Counted from the stretch's first letter, positions 1-6,059 are shown. The stretch: DNA of 10,394 bases from Candidatus Aenigmatarchaeota archaeon (GCA_015521535.1 WAOA01000025.1:1-10394), one strand, 5' to 3'. Numbers and translations: made by a program. Notes: a model not told the origin generated them from the letters alone.

Positions 1-67
1 AGTATGCGGCCGCGCCTCCAGCGGCAACTAAAGCAGCAATACCCAAGGCCTTTACGTTAATACCCAT
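1..67 (-). CDS. N-terminus of an unknown gene, cut by window edge
   Basis: An open frame starts at the ATG complementary to 65-67 and runs off the left edge, giving 22 residues beginning MGINVKALGIAALVAAGGAA. After a single Lys at residue 6 the peptide is hydrophobic and rich in Ala and Gly, so it could be a signal peptide or the first part of a membrane helix. I do not recognise the protein. Support for the start comes from a TATA-like box (91-103) centred about 29 bp upstream, which would make a leaderless mRNA; no Shine-Dalgarno sequence is evident. It is divergent from the small gene at 224. Too little is visible to propose a function. Confidence 0.5.
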   Translation of the reverse strand, partial: MGINVKALGIAALVAAGGAAAY

Positions 68-90
68 AATATGAATTATTCCGGCGAAAA

Positions 91-103
91 TTATTTAAAT
101 TTA
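91..103 (-). promoter_or_regulatory. TATA box of the left-edge gene
   Basis: Read on the minus strand this is TAAATTTAAATAA. Its centre lies about 29 bp before the ATG at 67, the spacing expected between an archaeal TATA box and a start site at or next to the start codon. No Shine-Dalgarno sequence is seen, consistent with a leaderless transcript. Confidence 0.45.
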
Positions 104-179
104 TTACTTAATGAGGATAACCGTTTAATCGCGCCGTAATAATTTACTTATACGGATTGTTTCTTTTTATTTTCCGTTA

Positions 180-190
180 GTTTTAAATAC
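180..190 (+). promoter_or_regulatory. TATA box of the class III signal-peptide gene
   Basis: The box reads GTTTTAAATAC. A start site about 25 bp downstream would fall near 208-213, leaving a leader of some 10-15 nt that holds the GAGGTG ribosome binding site (213-218) ahead of the ATG at 224. Confidence 0.45.
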
Positions 191-223
191 CTCAAATCAC
201 TGAATTTTTAGAGAGGTGTTAAA

Positions 224-535
224 ATGAGAAAGGGAGTAGAACTTCCGATGAACACTTTGGTAGTAGTGGCGATAGCGATAATTATTTTGCTCGCTATGGT
301 AGCGTTTTTCATGTCCGGCTTCGGACCACAATCAACGCAGCAGACGAGGTATGCCGCTTTAATGGCAGAATGCCAGAAGTGGACTGCAGTGGGGTGTGAA
401 GGAAATCTTCCCGACGAATTAAAAAATAAATATAAAGAATGGAAAGGTAAATCTGGAGACGAACCTGAGATCAGACAAGTCTGCGGCTGTCCCGGAGCGT
501 ATACTACCAAGACAACCCAAAGTTCATCTGAATAA
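224..535 (+). CDS. Small pilin-like protein with class III signal peptide
   Basis: A 103-residue protein. The start is set by GAGGTG at 213-218, five bases before the ATG. Residues 1-10 (RKG followed by VELPMN) and the hydrophobic segment of about residues 11-30 have the form of an archaeal class III signal: a short basic stretch ending in Gly, then polar residues, then one long hydrophobic helix. Such precursors are cut after the Gly by a FlaK/PibD-type prepilin peptidase, so the mature protein probably stays anchored by the helix or assembles as a pilus-like subunit. The outer part has Cys50, Cys58, Cys87 and Cys89, with a C-x2-W-x4-C motif at 50-58. The same motif occurs in the protein at 5678-6025. 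Precise role unknown; the exported, membrane-anchored character is the secure part. Its frame is closed by TAA at 533-535. Confidence 0.8.
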   Translation: MRKGVELPMNTLVVVAIAIIILLAMVAFFMSGFGPQSTQQTRYAALMAECQKWTAVGCEGNLPDELKNKYKEWKGKSGDEPEIRQVCGCPGAYTTKTTQSSSE

Positions 536-548
536 CAAATTAACTTCG

Positions 549-558
549 CTTTTATAAT
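549..558 (+). promoter_or_regulatory. Probable TATA box of alba
   Basis: CTTTTATAAT lies 53-62 bp before the alba ATG. Transcription starting about 25 bp downstream would give a leader of roughly 30 nt containing the strong GAGGTGA ribosome binding site at 599-605. This suggests alba has its own promoter in the 75 bp gap after the preceding gene. Confidence 0.4.
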
Positions 559-610
559 CCTCACATACCCTACACCAACCTGCAACAAAAAACAAAAGAG
601 GTGAGCGTGA

Positions 611-892
611 ATGGCAGAAGCGAGCGGTGACAACGTAATCTTCGTTGGTAAAAAAGCGCCCATGGCATATGTGCTCGCGTGCATAACGCAGTTCAACGAT
701 GGTAAAAAAGAAGTTGTTTTGCGTGCTAGAGGAAAAAGCATAAGTAGAGCCGTAGATGTAGCAGAAATCGTAAGAAACAAGTTCTTCAACGATGCAAAAG
801 TTAAAGACGTAAAAATAGGAACAGAAGAAATGACAAATCAACAGGGAGAAAAAGTAAACGTCTCAACAATAGAAATCGTTCTTGCAAGATAA
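611..892 (+). CDS. albA: DNA/RNA-binding protein Alba
   Basis: A 93-residue protein, the usual size of Alba. Alba is an abundant dimeric archaeal chromatin protein that coats DNA and also binds RNA. The diagnostic blocks are all present: VIFVGKKAPMAYVLA (9-23) with the paired lysines K14/K15 at the position of the DNA-contacting, acetylatable lysine of Sulfolobus Alba; TQFNDGKKEVVLRARGKSIS; RAVDVAEIVRNKF; and the C-terminal IGTEE...VNVSTIEIVL strand. The start is fixed by GAGGTGA just upstream and by the normal N-terminal length. It probably has its own promoter (549-558) and ends in a T-rich tract. Nothing unusual; identification is secure. Confidence 0.97.
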   Translation: MAEASGDNVIFVGKKAPMAYVLACITQFNDGKKEVVLRARGKSISRAVDVAEIVRNKFFNDAKVKDVKIGTEEMTNQQGEKVNVSTIEIVLAR

Positions 893-897
893 AACCG

Positions 898-923
898 TTT
901 TTTATTTTTATTTTTAAATTTTC
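898..923 (+). terminator. T-rich terminator after alba
   Basis: Starting five bases after the alba stop codon, 20 of 26 bases are T on the coding strand, in runs of five and six. Archaeal RNA polymerase terminates intrinsically at such oligo-T tracts without needing a hairpin. Confidence 0.6.
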
Positions 924-955
924 TTTAGGATAATTTGATTCTGCCTCTATAACAA

Positions 956-1068
956 CACTCGCGAGAAGCCGAGATAATGGAGCGGATCTCTCGACCGCGC
1001 TGAACACCACGCGGAAAGGCATGCTCATGCTTAATTCTTTTCCCCTGTGAGTTCCGCTCTTATCTGGA
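956..1068 (+). repeat. Dispersed structured element, copy A
   Basis: A non-coding segment with 61 G or C in 113 bases by my count, far above the AT-rich surroundings. It shares with copy B (9921-10024) an exact 18-base box, GTTCCGCTCTTATCTGGA (1051-1068), and the box TTAATTCTTTT (1031-1041) about 20 bases upstream. Copies C1 and C2 on the other strand share related boxes. Local stems are visible: CCGCG (995-999) with CGCGG (1010-1014), and GAGAT (971-975) with ATCTC (986-990). Box 3 can fold into a short hairpin, TCCG pairing with TGGA around a loop containing TTAT. It could be a small RNA or a mobile or decaying repeat. Element ends and transcribed strand are uncertain; orientation here is defined by the 18-base box. 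Confidence 0.6.
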
Positions 1069-1130
1069 CGTGACCAATTTACTGGACAAAATCTTTAAAA
1101 ATTGTCGAGTATATTTTTTAAAAATTTTCT

Positions 1131-1610
1131 ATGTATTTTCAAGAGGTTTTCTTGATGTTTCTGGTAAAAATGTTCGACTACTCTCTTAAAAAACAAGAAA
1201 AGGCTCCAAGAAAAATTTACTGTATAGATACAGGCCTCGTTAATGCAATAGGATTCAGAGTGAGTGAAGATATAGGTAGACTAATGGAAAATCTTGTTTT
1301 TATCGAGTTTTTGAAAAAATTTGATCAGGTATTTTACTGGAAAGAATACGGAAAAGCAGAAGGTAGGGAAGTGGATTTCGTTATCAAAGAAGGCCTTAAA
1401 GTAAAACAACTAATCCAGGTTACCTATGCAAGTGAGAGAGACGAAATAGAAAAACGCGAAATAAACTCTTTACTTAAAGCAGCAGAAATTTTTAAGAGTA
1501 GTAAGCCAGACCTTCTGGTTATTACATGGGATTATGAAGCGAAGGAAGAGATAAAAGGTAAGAAGATTAAATTCGTGCCATTGTGGAAATGGTTGTTAAA
1601 AGTTTCCTAA
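1131..1610 (+). pseudogene. 5'-truncated DUF4143 ATPase remnant
   Basis: An open frame of 159 residues matching only the C-terminal part of the neighbouring ATPase at 1652-2929. Anchoring on the CIDTG/ICDTG block, residue 1 here corresponds to about residue 270 of that 425-residue protein, so the whole ATPase domain (Walker A, Walker B, sensor) is absent. The DUF4143 part is intact: MENLVFIEFL, GREVDFVIKEG (78-88), QLIQVTYASERDE, LLVITWDYE and the C-terminal PLWKWLL. DUF4143 has a PD-(D/E)XK nuclease-like fold; Asp82 and the IQV strand sit where its acidic residues usually lie. The ATG at 1131 has no Shine-Dalgarno sequence; AT-rich boxes at 1093-1101 and 1110-1119 might act as a promoter. 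No frameshift lies within the remnant, so recent truncation or a surviving stand-alone domain protein are both possible. Repeat copy A lies 62 bp upstream. Confidence 0.65.
1508..1539 (+). repeat. 32-base exact repeat shared with the next ATPase gene
   Basis: Thirty-two bases here are identical to 2830-2861. Both encode the LLVITWDYE region. The flanking DNA of the two genes is clearly diverged at synonymous sites, so this patch stands out and may mark local gene conversion. Confidence 0.8.
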
Positions 1611-1621
1611 AATTGGTAAAC

Positions 1622-1632
1622 TTTTTAAATAA
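1622..1632 (+). promoter_or_regulatory. TATA box of the ATPase gene
   Basis: TTTTTAAATAA is centred about 25 bp before the ATG at 1652. With no Shine-Dalgarno sequence in between, this fits a leaderless or nearly leaderless transcript. Confidence 0.5.
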
Positions 1633-1651
1633 TTTTTCCTAAATAAAGTAT

Positions 1652-2929
1652 ATGTTTGATAAAGAGTTTGTGTTGGAATATTTTGAAAATCTGTTAAAAA
1701 GGGTAGAAAAGGAAAAAATATTGAAAAGAGAGATTATAATTGATGTTATTCCGGGGAAGGTTACCGTAATAACAGGTCCCAGAAGGGCTGGAAAAACCTT
1801 TCTTCTTTTAAAATTCTTAAAAGAAAACAAGAACTCCGTTTATTTTGATTTCGAGCATTCCGCATTCAGATATATTGATCATAAAGATGTGTTCGAAATC
1901 ATTTCTATTTTCCAAACATATTTTGATGTTCGTGTGAAAAATGTGTTGCTTGATGAAATTCAAAGAGTAAATGAATGGGAAAGACTCTGTAGAAGTTTAC
2001 TTGATAGTGGATACAGAACAATAATTTCAGGGTCCTCTTCTAAGTTATTAAGCAGAAATGTAGCCACCCAACTTAGAGGAAGAACCGTAACGAATGTTCT
2101 TTTACCGTTAAGTTTCAGAGAGTATATTTTTTTCAGAAATTTTCAATTAAAAAAAGATTTTTCCATATCTGAAAAAGTTAATCTTCTCAAAGTGTTAGAG
2201 GAATTTATAGAATGGGGAGGTTACCCTGAAATTGTAATAGAATGGGATAAAAAAGAGAAAATTCTTAAAGAATACTTTGAAACTATCCTCCAAAAGGATT
2301 TCATAGACACATTTGAAATATCTCACAACACGATAGCACGAATTATTTTCGAATTTGTTTTCCAGAACTTTTCAAAAGAAATCAGCACACATAAAATAGC
2401 CAATTTTGTAAGTTCTGTTGTCGGAAGGAATGTAAAAAATCTTGTTTACGAATATGTGGATAAACTACCGGAAACCTTTTCTGTTTTCTTTGTGGAAAGA
2501 TTTGAAAAGAGTATTTACAGGAGAAAAACATTTGGAAGAAAGGTTTATATTTGCGATACAGGTTTCTCAAAACTATTGAAATTCGAAAAGGACTTAGGGA
2601 AGAAAATGGAGAATGTTGTTTTTCTAGAACTTGTAAGAAGGACCAACCAAGATCCGTTGCTTGAGATTTACTATTTCAAGGATTACCAGCAGAGAGAGGT
2701 CGATTTCGTTGTTAAAAACGGTGTAAGAATAAAACAACTCATTCAAGTAACTTATGCTTCAGCAAGAGATGAAGTTGAAAAGAGAGAGTTAAGAAGTTTA
2801 GTAAAAGCTTCTGAAGTTTTAAAGTGTAAAGACCTTCTGGTTATTACATGGGATTATGAAGGCGAGGAGAAGTTTAAAGGCAGGAAAATAAAATTTACGC
2901 CTCTTTGGAAGTGGTTGCTGAGGATTTAA
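1652..2929 (+). CDS. AAA ATPase with C-terminal DUF4143 domain
   Basis: A 425-residue P-loop ATPase of the AAA_14/DUF4143 family, common and often multicopy in archaea and of unknown physiological role. Visible motifs are Walker A GPRRAGKT (42-49), Walker B NVLLDEIQ (97-104), a sensor-like IISGSSSKLL (124-133), the family block SRNVATQLRGRT (134-145) with candidate arginine fingers, and SFREY (154-158). The C-terminal DUF4143 domain carries ICDTG (300-304), ENVVFLELVRR, REVDFVV (348-354) and QLIQVTYASARDE. Length is normal for the family. The start is supported by the TATA box 25 bp upstream. A truncated relative lies directly before it in the same orientation, suggesting tandem duplication followed by loss of the upstream copy's ATPase domain. 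It converges on apgM with 28 bp between stop codons. A mobile-element or defence link is sometimes considered for such genes, but nothing here shows it. Confidence 0.9.
   Translation: MFDKEFVLEYFENLLKRVEKEKILKREIIIDVIPGKVTVITGPRRAGKTFLLLKFLKENKNSVYFDFEHSAFRYIDHKDVFEIISIFQTYFDVRVKNVLLDEIQRVNEWERLCRSLLDSGYRTIISGSSSKLLSRNVATQLRGRTVTNVLLPLSFREYIFFRNFQLKKDFSISEKVNLLKVLEEFIEWGGYPEIVIEWDKKEKILKEYFETILQKDFIDTFEISHNTIARIIFEFVFQNFSKEISTHKIANFVSSVVGRNVKNLVYEYVDKLPETFSVFFVERFEKSIYRRKTFGRKVYICDTGFSKLLKFEKDLGKKMENVVFLELVRRTNQDPLLEIYYFKDYQQREVDFVVKNGVRIKQLIQVTYASARDEVEKRELRSLVKASEVLKCKDLLVITWDYEGEEKFKGRKIKFTPLWKWLLRI
2830..2861 (+). repeat. Second copy of the 32-base exact repeat
   Basis: Identical to 1508-1539 in the truncated paralogue; lies within the 3' part of the ATPase gene coding for the LLVITWDYE block. 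Confidence 0.8.
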
Positions 2930-2957
2930 TAAATTACGTCACAATCTCTACAAGGAC

Positions 2958-4127
2958 TCATCTCAAAGATATCAGTTTCTCCATAAGATTGCTAGCCTGA
3001 ATTATTCCTAGGTCACCAAACTTAACGCTCTCTTCATCGAATTTTTTCACGCTATCTTTTTCTTCCGCGCCGTAAATCAAAATAGGCACATAGCCCAGAA
3101 CATGCTCGCCTGTCTGAGAAGAAGTTATGTGATCAGAAGTTACGACTATTAAAGCGTTGTCTATGTTTATAAGTTGGGAGAAAACCTCTCTATCAACTCT
3201 TTCCAGAAATAAGCGTTTTTCGGTAAATTTTTTATCATGTGCCGCTACGTCGGCACCCTTTATATGCAGCCATACAAAGTCGTGAGTTTTAATAAGGTTG
3301 AATAATTGCTCTATCTTTGCACCAAGATCTGTGTTTGTCAATCCATTACCAACCTGCACGGCATTTAATCCGAGAATTTTTCCGACACCTATACTGCCTG
3401 TAACTGCTGCTATGCATGCTCCTTTCAAGCCGTATTTTTTCTCAAAGGGCTTCATTTCCATATATCTACCGGGCGTCCTTGAAAGAATAATATTTGCCAT
3501 AACATTTCTTTTTTTATTTGCCTCGTGCTTCGAAAGAATTCTGTAAGATTCATCTGTGAATTCATTAAGTATTCTTGCCGTTCTCTTAGCAACGGGAAAT
3601 TCTGGATGATGTTCCGGAAGTGTTGCAAAAGATTTTTTTACCTTCTTACCTTCCTTTTTCGGGTCAGTGTCGCTTACATGCTCTGAAAGTTCATCTCCGG
3701 AAATCACCAATACACCACGGTGGCCAATAGAATGCTTAAATGTTATGTCACAATCCTTTATGCGCATACCGTTAAGGGATTCGCTCATTTCGTCTAAACC
3801 AACTTCTTCGCGCCCCGCTCTTCTATCTAGTACAATCATATCATGCGTAACAGTTGCAAAGTTGCATCTGAAGCATATATCGTATTTTCCCGGATTTAAA
3901 CCAACGCCTATTGCTTCTGTATAACCCCTTCCAGGATGCTCTAAATAGCCTAAAATATTAAAATTAGCCGCTTCGGAAAAATCTTTTCCGGTGATTTCAT
4001 TGTCCATCAAACCGCAAATTCCGTTTTCTGCCATATAATCTAAGTTAGGCGTTCTCGCCATTTCTAATGGTGAAGGTCTCATTGTATCCGGTGCTCCGTC
4101 AAGCGTTACAAGGATTATTTTTTTCAT
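2958..4127 (-). CDS. apgM: 2,3-bisphosphoglycerate-independent phosphoglycerate mutase, archaeal type
   Basis: A 389-residue member of the alkaline phosphatase superfamily, interconverting 3- and 2-phosphoglycerate in the cytoplasm. Metal-site motifs are DG at 10-11, HIKGADVAAHD (Asp293, His297), TSDH (Asp332, His333) and His342 in GEHVLGYVP. The blocks CFRCNFATV and LDRRAGR are typical of archaeal ApgM. The likely phosphoserine is Ser51 in FSEAANFNILGY, where ApgM normally has GSDTAHLALLGY; here Asp is Glu, as in bacterial iPGM, and the usual His is Asn55. Length is slightly below the usual 400-410. I chose ATG 4127 over TTG 4130 because AGGTGA, made of the last codon and stop of the upstream gene, sits five bases before it. 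It is the last gene of the operon with AMP phosphorylase, which suits handling the 3-phosphoglycerate produced by RuBisCO. Confidence 0.9.
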   Translation of the reverse strand: MKKIILVTLDGAPDTMRPSPLEMARTPNLDYMAENGICGLMDNEITGKDFSEAANFNILGYLEHPGRGYTEAIGVGLNPGKYDICFRCNFATVTHDMIVLDRRAGREEVGLDEMSESLNGMRIKDCDITFKHSIGHRGVLVISGDELSEHVSDTDPKKEGKKVKKSFATLPEHHPEFPVAKRTARILNEFTDESYRILSKHEANKKRNVMANIILSRTPGRYMEMKPFEKKYGLKGACIAAVTGSIGVGKILGLNAVQVGNGLTNTDLGAKIEQLFNLIKTHDFVWLHIKGADVAAHDKKFTEKRLFLERVDREVFSQLINIDNALIVVTSDHITSSQTGEHVLGYVPILIYGAEEKDSVKKFDEESVKFGDLGIIQASNLMEKLISLR

Positions 4128-4131
4128 CAAA

Positions 4132-4137
4132 TCACCT
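4132..4137 (-). promoter_or_regulatory. Ribosome binding site of apgM overlapping the preceding stop codon
   Basis: The final Arg codon AGG and stop TGA of the AMP phosphorylase gene together form AGGTGA, five bases from the apgM ATG at 4127. This decides the apgM start and implies translational coupling. Confidence 0.7.
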
Positions 4138-5673
4138 TTCTAAAATGAAAATATGGTTTCTTTTTTTATCCTCGGGTATTTTCTTAAGATCCATCTTTTC
4201 TCCATATCCCTTTCCTATTATCATGGGAAATTCTTTTTTAATAAGTTTTTCCGCTGCTCTTAGTTTTGAAGATTTCTCCGCGAATATCGTGAAAAGTCTA
4301 TCACCTTTTTTAACAACATCCCCCATTTTTTTGTAAAGATATATACCAGCGCCTTTATACTTGGGTGCCCCTGCTTCTTTTGCTATTGTAGCAATTCTGT
4401 GATTGTATATCCATAAAACCTTCCCAGAAGTGTTTGCTTTTATATCTAATTTTTTCTCTCCCACGGGTATGTCTTTTACCTTTATATTTGCATTTCCTCC
4501 TTGTTCTTTAACAATTTCCCTGAACTTCTTCATTGCCTTTCCGCTTTTAAGGATTTTTAGAGCAAGTTCCTTATTCCCCTTTCCGATCATTCTGAATAGC
4601 GTACCTGCAAGCGTTGTTGCTTTATCTATCAAATCATTTGGCCCGTTTCCCTGCAGCGCGAGCAGCGCTTCCCTTGCTTCCAGCGCAGGGCCGACTGCCC
4701 TGCCAAGGGGTTGGTCCCCAAAAGTAGAAACACATTTTATTTTCATTTTGAGGCGTCGGCCAAGTTCAATGAAATCTTCCGCAAGGTCTTCTGCCTCTTC
4801 TACGGTTTTAATTTTAGCGCCCCTGCCGGTTGGAATGTCGATCACAACATATTCAGAGCCAACGGATTTCTTTTTTGATAGAATAGAGGGGAATAACATA
4901 GGGTCTATCCCTAAAGGAAATTCTATCTGAATGAAAATATCATCGGCAGGCGCAAGATCTAATGCTCCACCCCAAACTAAACAGGCGTTTGTTTTATTTA
5001 CAATTCTAACTATTTCTTCTATTTCGAATTCAACCGGTGCAATACATTCCATTCTATCCGCGGTGCCAGCAGGCGATGTTATAGCGCGGGAAGATGTTTT
5101 CGGCATTGTTAGATCTGCTACCGCTACTATCGGAACAACGAGCAGCGAGGTTTTATCTCCCGGTATACCGCCGATAGAATGCTTATCCACAACCGGTTTT
5201 TTATTGAATTTAATAGTTTTACCCGTTTTTATCATAGACTTGGTAAGATATTCCGCTTCTTCCATAGAAATTCCTCTTATATATAAAGCCGTAAGAAAAG
5301 ATGCTAATTCTATATCAGAAAGCTTTCTTTCTACAGTATCCTTTATTATTTTTTCTACTTCCTCATAACTCAAATAGCCACCGGCAAGTTTTTTCCTTAT
5401 GTATTTAACGCTCTCCGGTCTTTCCTCTGGCTTAACCTTTACGGCTGCACCTTCTTTTAAGCGCATACTCTCAAAGCAATCTTCTGAAAGAAGTATTTCG
5501 CCTTCCTTTGCAAATTTCTCGGTTATATCTATTATAGCAACGATCTCACCTTTCTCTGAAAAAATTCTTATTCTCTCCATAGGTTTAACTCCCAAATATT
5601 CTGCATCGCTTTTATTCATAACACCTATCATTTTTCCTGCTTCAAGCGGTATTTTTTTAACCTTTAATTTCAT
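4132..5673 (-). CDS. deoA: AMP phosphorylase
   Basis: A 513-residue enzyme of the archaeal AMP phosphorylase branch of the thymidine phosphorylase family. It splits AMP (also CMP and UMP in characterised enzymes) with phosphate into the free base and ribose 1,5-bisphosphate, the first step of the archaeal AMP pathway to RuBisCO. The N-terminal roughly 85 residues are the extra domain that separates AMP phosphorylases from thymidine phosphorylases. The catalytic core shows VVDKHSIGGIPGDKTSLL (161-178), KTSSRAITSPAGTAD (192-206), LAPADD (240-245), Asp257 in GIDP (position of the proposed proton donor) and GNGPNDLIDKATTLAG. An in-frame ATG exists at 5691, but ATG 5673 has an ideal AGGTGA five bases upstream (5678-5683) and gives the normal N-terminus. 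Middle gene of the operon: four bases separate it from each neighbour. Confidence 0.95.
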   Translation of the reverse strand: MKLKVKKIPLEAGKMIGVMNKSDAEYLGVKPMERIRIFSEKGEIVAIIDITEKFAKEGEILLSEDCFESMRLKEGAAVKVKPEERPESVKYIRKKLAGGYLSYEEVEKIIKDTVERKLSDIELASFLTALYIRGISMEEAEYLTKSMIKTGKTIKFNKKPVVDKHSIGGIPGDKTSLLVVPIVAVADLTMPKTSSRAITSPAGTADRMECIAPVEFEIEEIVRIVNKTNACLVWGGALDLAPADDIFIQIEFPLGIDPMLFPSILSKKKSVGSEYVVIDIPTGRGAKIKTVEEAEDLAEDFIELGRRLKMKIKCVSTFGDQPLGRAVGPALEAREALLALQGNGPNDLIDKATTLAGTLFRMIGKGNKELALKILKSGKAMKKFREIVKEQGGNANIKVKDIPVGEKKLDIKANTSGKVLWIYNHRIATIAKEAGAPKYKGAGIYLYKKMGDVVKKGDRLFTIFAEKSSKLRAAEKLIKKEFPMIIGKGYGEKMDLKKIPEDKKRNHIFILER

Positions 5674-5677
5674 TCTC

Positions 5678-5683
5678 TCACCT
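5678..5683 (-). promoter_or_regulatory. Ribosome binding site of AMP phosphorylase overlapping the preceding stop codon
   Basis: The last codon AGG and stop TGA of the cysteine-rich protein gene make AGGTGA, at the same five-base distance from the next ATG (5673) as at the other junction of this operon. It decides the start of AMP phosphorylase. Confidence 0.7.
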
Positions 5684-6025
5684 GCATGCATTTCTTTCTA
5701 AAACAGAGTTGCAAACTTTTTCCGGATTAGTGCAGTCATACCCATAATTATGATATTCATTAGCGATTTTACAAAGATTTTTTATATACCAAACTATCTG
5801 CGGTAGTGAAATGTCTGCAGATGTGTTACAATTATATTTCGCCCAGTATTCGCAGTTCTCTATCAATACTTCCTTTGCCGAGGCACATTCATAACCAGGC
5901 CTTGCGACTTCACAGCCATGTTTATCGCGATATGCCGGGATTGAAATCAGTATTAGAAAGACTATAAAAATTGCAAGAATTGCTATATCGCGCTTTGTAA
6001 GTTTATCTTTTATTTTTTTTAACAT
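5678..6025 (-). CDS. Cysteine-rich, membrane-anchored small protein
   Basis: A 115-residue protein that I do not recognise. A basic N-terminus (MLKKIKDKLTKR) is followed by one hydrophobic helix at about residues 13-31, so the remainder should face outside. That part has eight cysteines (38, 47, 58, 66, 85, 98, 105, 114), an even number that suits disulfide bonds. C-x2-W-x4-C at 58-66 matches the class III signal-peptide protein at 224-535, and both have further cysteines 19 to 30 residues later, so the two may share a small extracytoplasmic domain. The frame is open back to 6100, but ATG 6025 has a TATA box 28 bp upstream and starts directly with the basic segment. First gene of the operon; its stop codon overlaps the ribosome binding site of AMP phosphorylase, implying coupled translation, although a surface protein has no obvious place in AMP salvage. 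Confidence 0.8.
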   Translation of the reverse strand: MLKKIKDKLTKRDIAILAIFIVFLILISIPAYRDKHGCEVARPGYECASAKEVLIENCEYWAKYNCNTSADISLPQIVWYIKNLCKIANEYHNYGYDCTNPEKVCNSVLERNACR

Positions 6026-6047
6026 GGATAATAAATTTGAAGAGATG

Positions 6048-6059
6048 TTTATAAATTTA
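6048..6059 (-). promoter_or_regulatory. TATA box of the AMP phosphorylase operon
   Basis: On the minus strand the box reads TAAATTTATAAA, centred 28 bp before the ATG at 6025, with no Shine-Dalgarno sequence in between. It is the expected promoter for the three-gene operon and predicts a leaderless mRNA. Confidence 0.55.

Noticed and set aside
208..789. A 193-codon minus-strand open frame
   Set aside because: It is antisense to both the pilin-like gene and alba, which have good starts and family matches.
801..1028. A 75-codon minus-strand open frame over the end of alba and part of copy A
   Set aside because: It overlaps alba, its second half is low-complexity Leu/Phe/Arg from antisense of Lys/Glu-rich coding DNA, and it has no ribosome binding site.
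956..1068. tRNA or box C/D guide RNA in copy A
   Set aside because: GCGG...CCGC around ATCTCTCGA looks a little like a T-arm, but there is no GGTTC-A/G-A consensus, no D-arm or acceptor stem, and no RUGAUGA/CUGA boxes.
4128..4130. TTG as the apgM start
   Set aside because: It is only two bases from AGGTGA, whereas the ATG right after it has normal spacing.
5674..5691. The ATG at 5691 as the AMP phosphorylase start
   Set aside because: It lies inside the upstream gene and before the ribosome binding site; the ATG at 5673 is correctly placed.
4403..5701. Several long plus-strand open frames
   Set aside because: They are antisense to the AMP phosphorylase gene, rich in Ser, Phe and Ile as expected from complementing a real coding strand, and match nothing recognisable.
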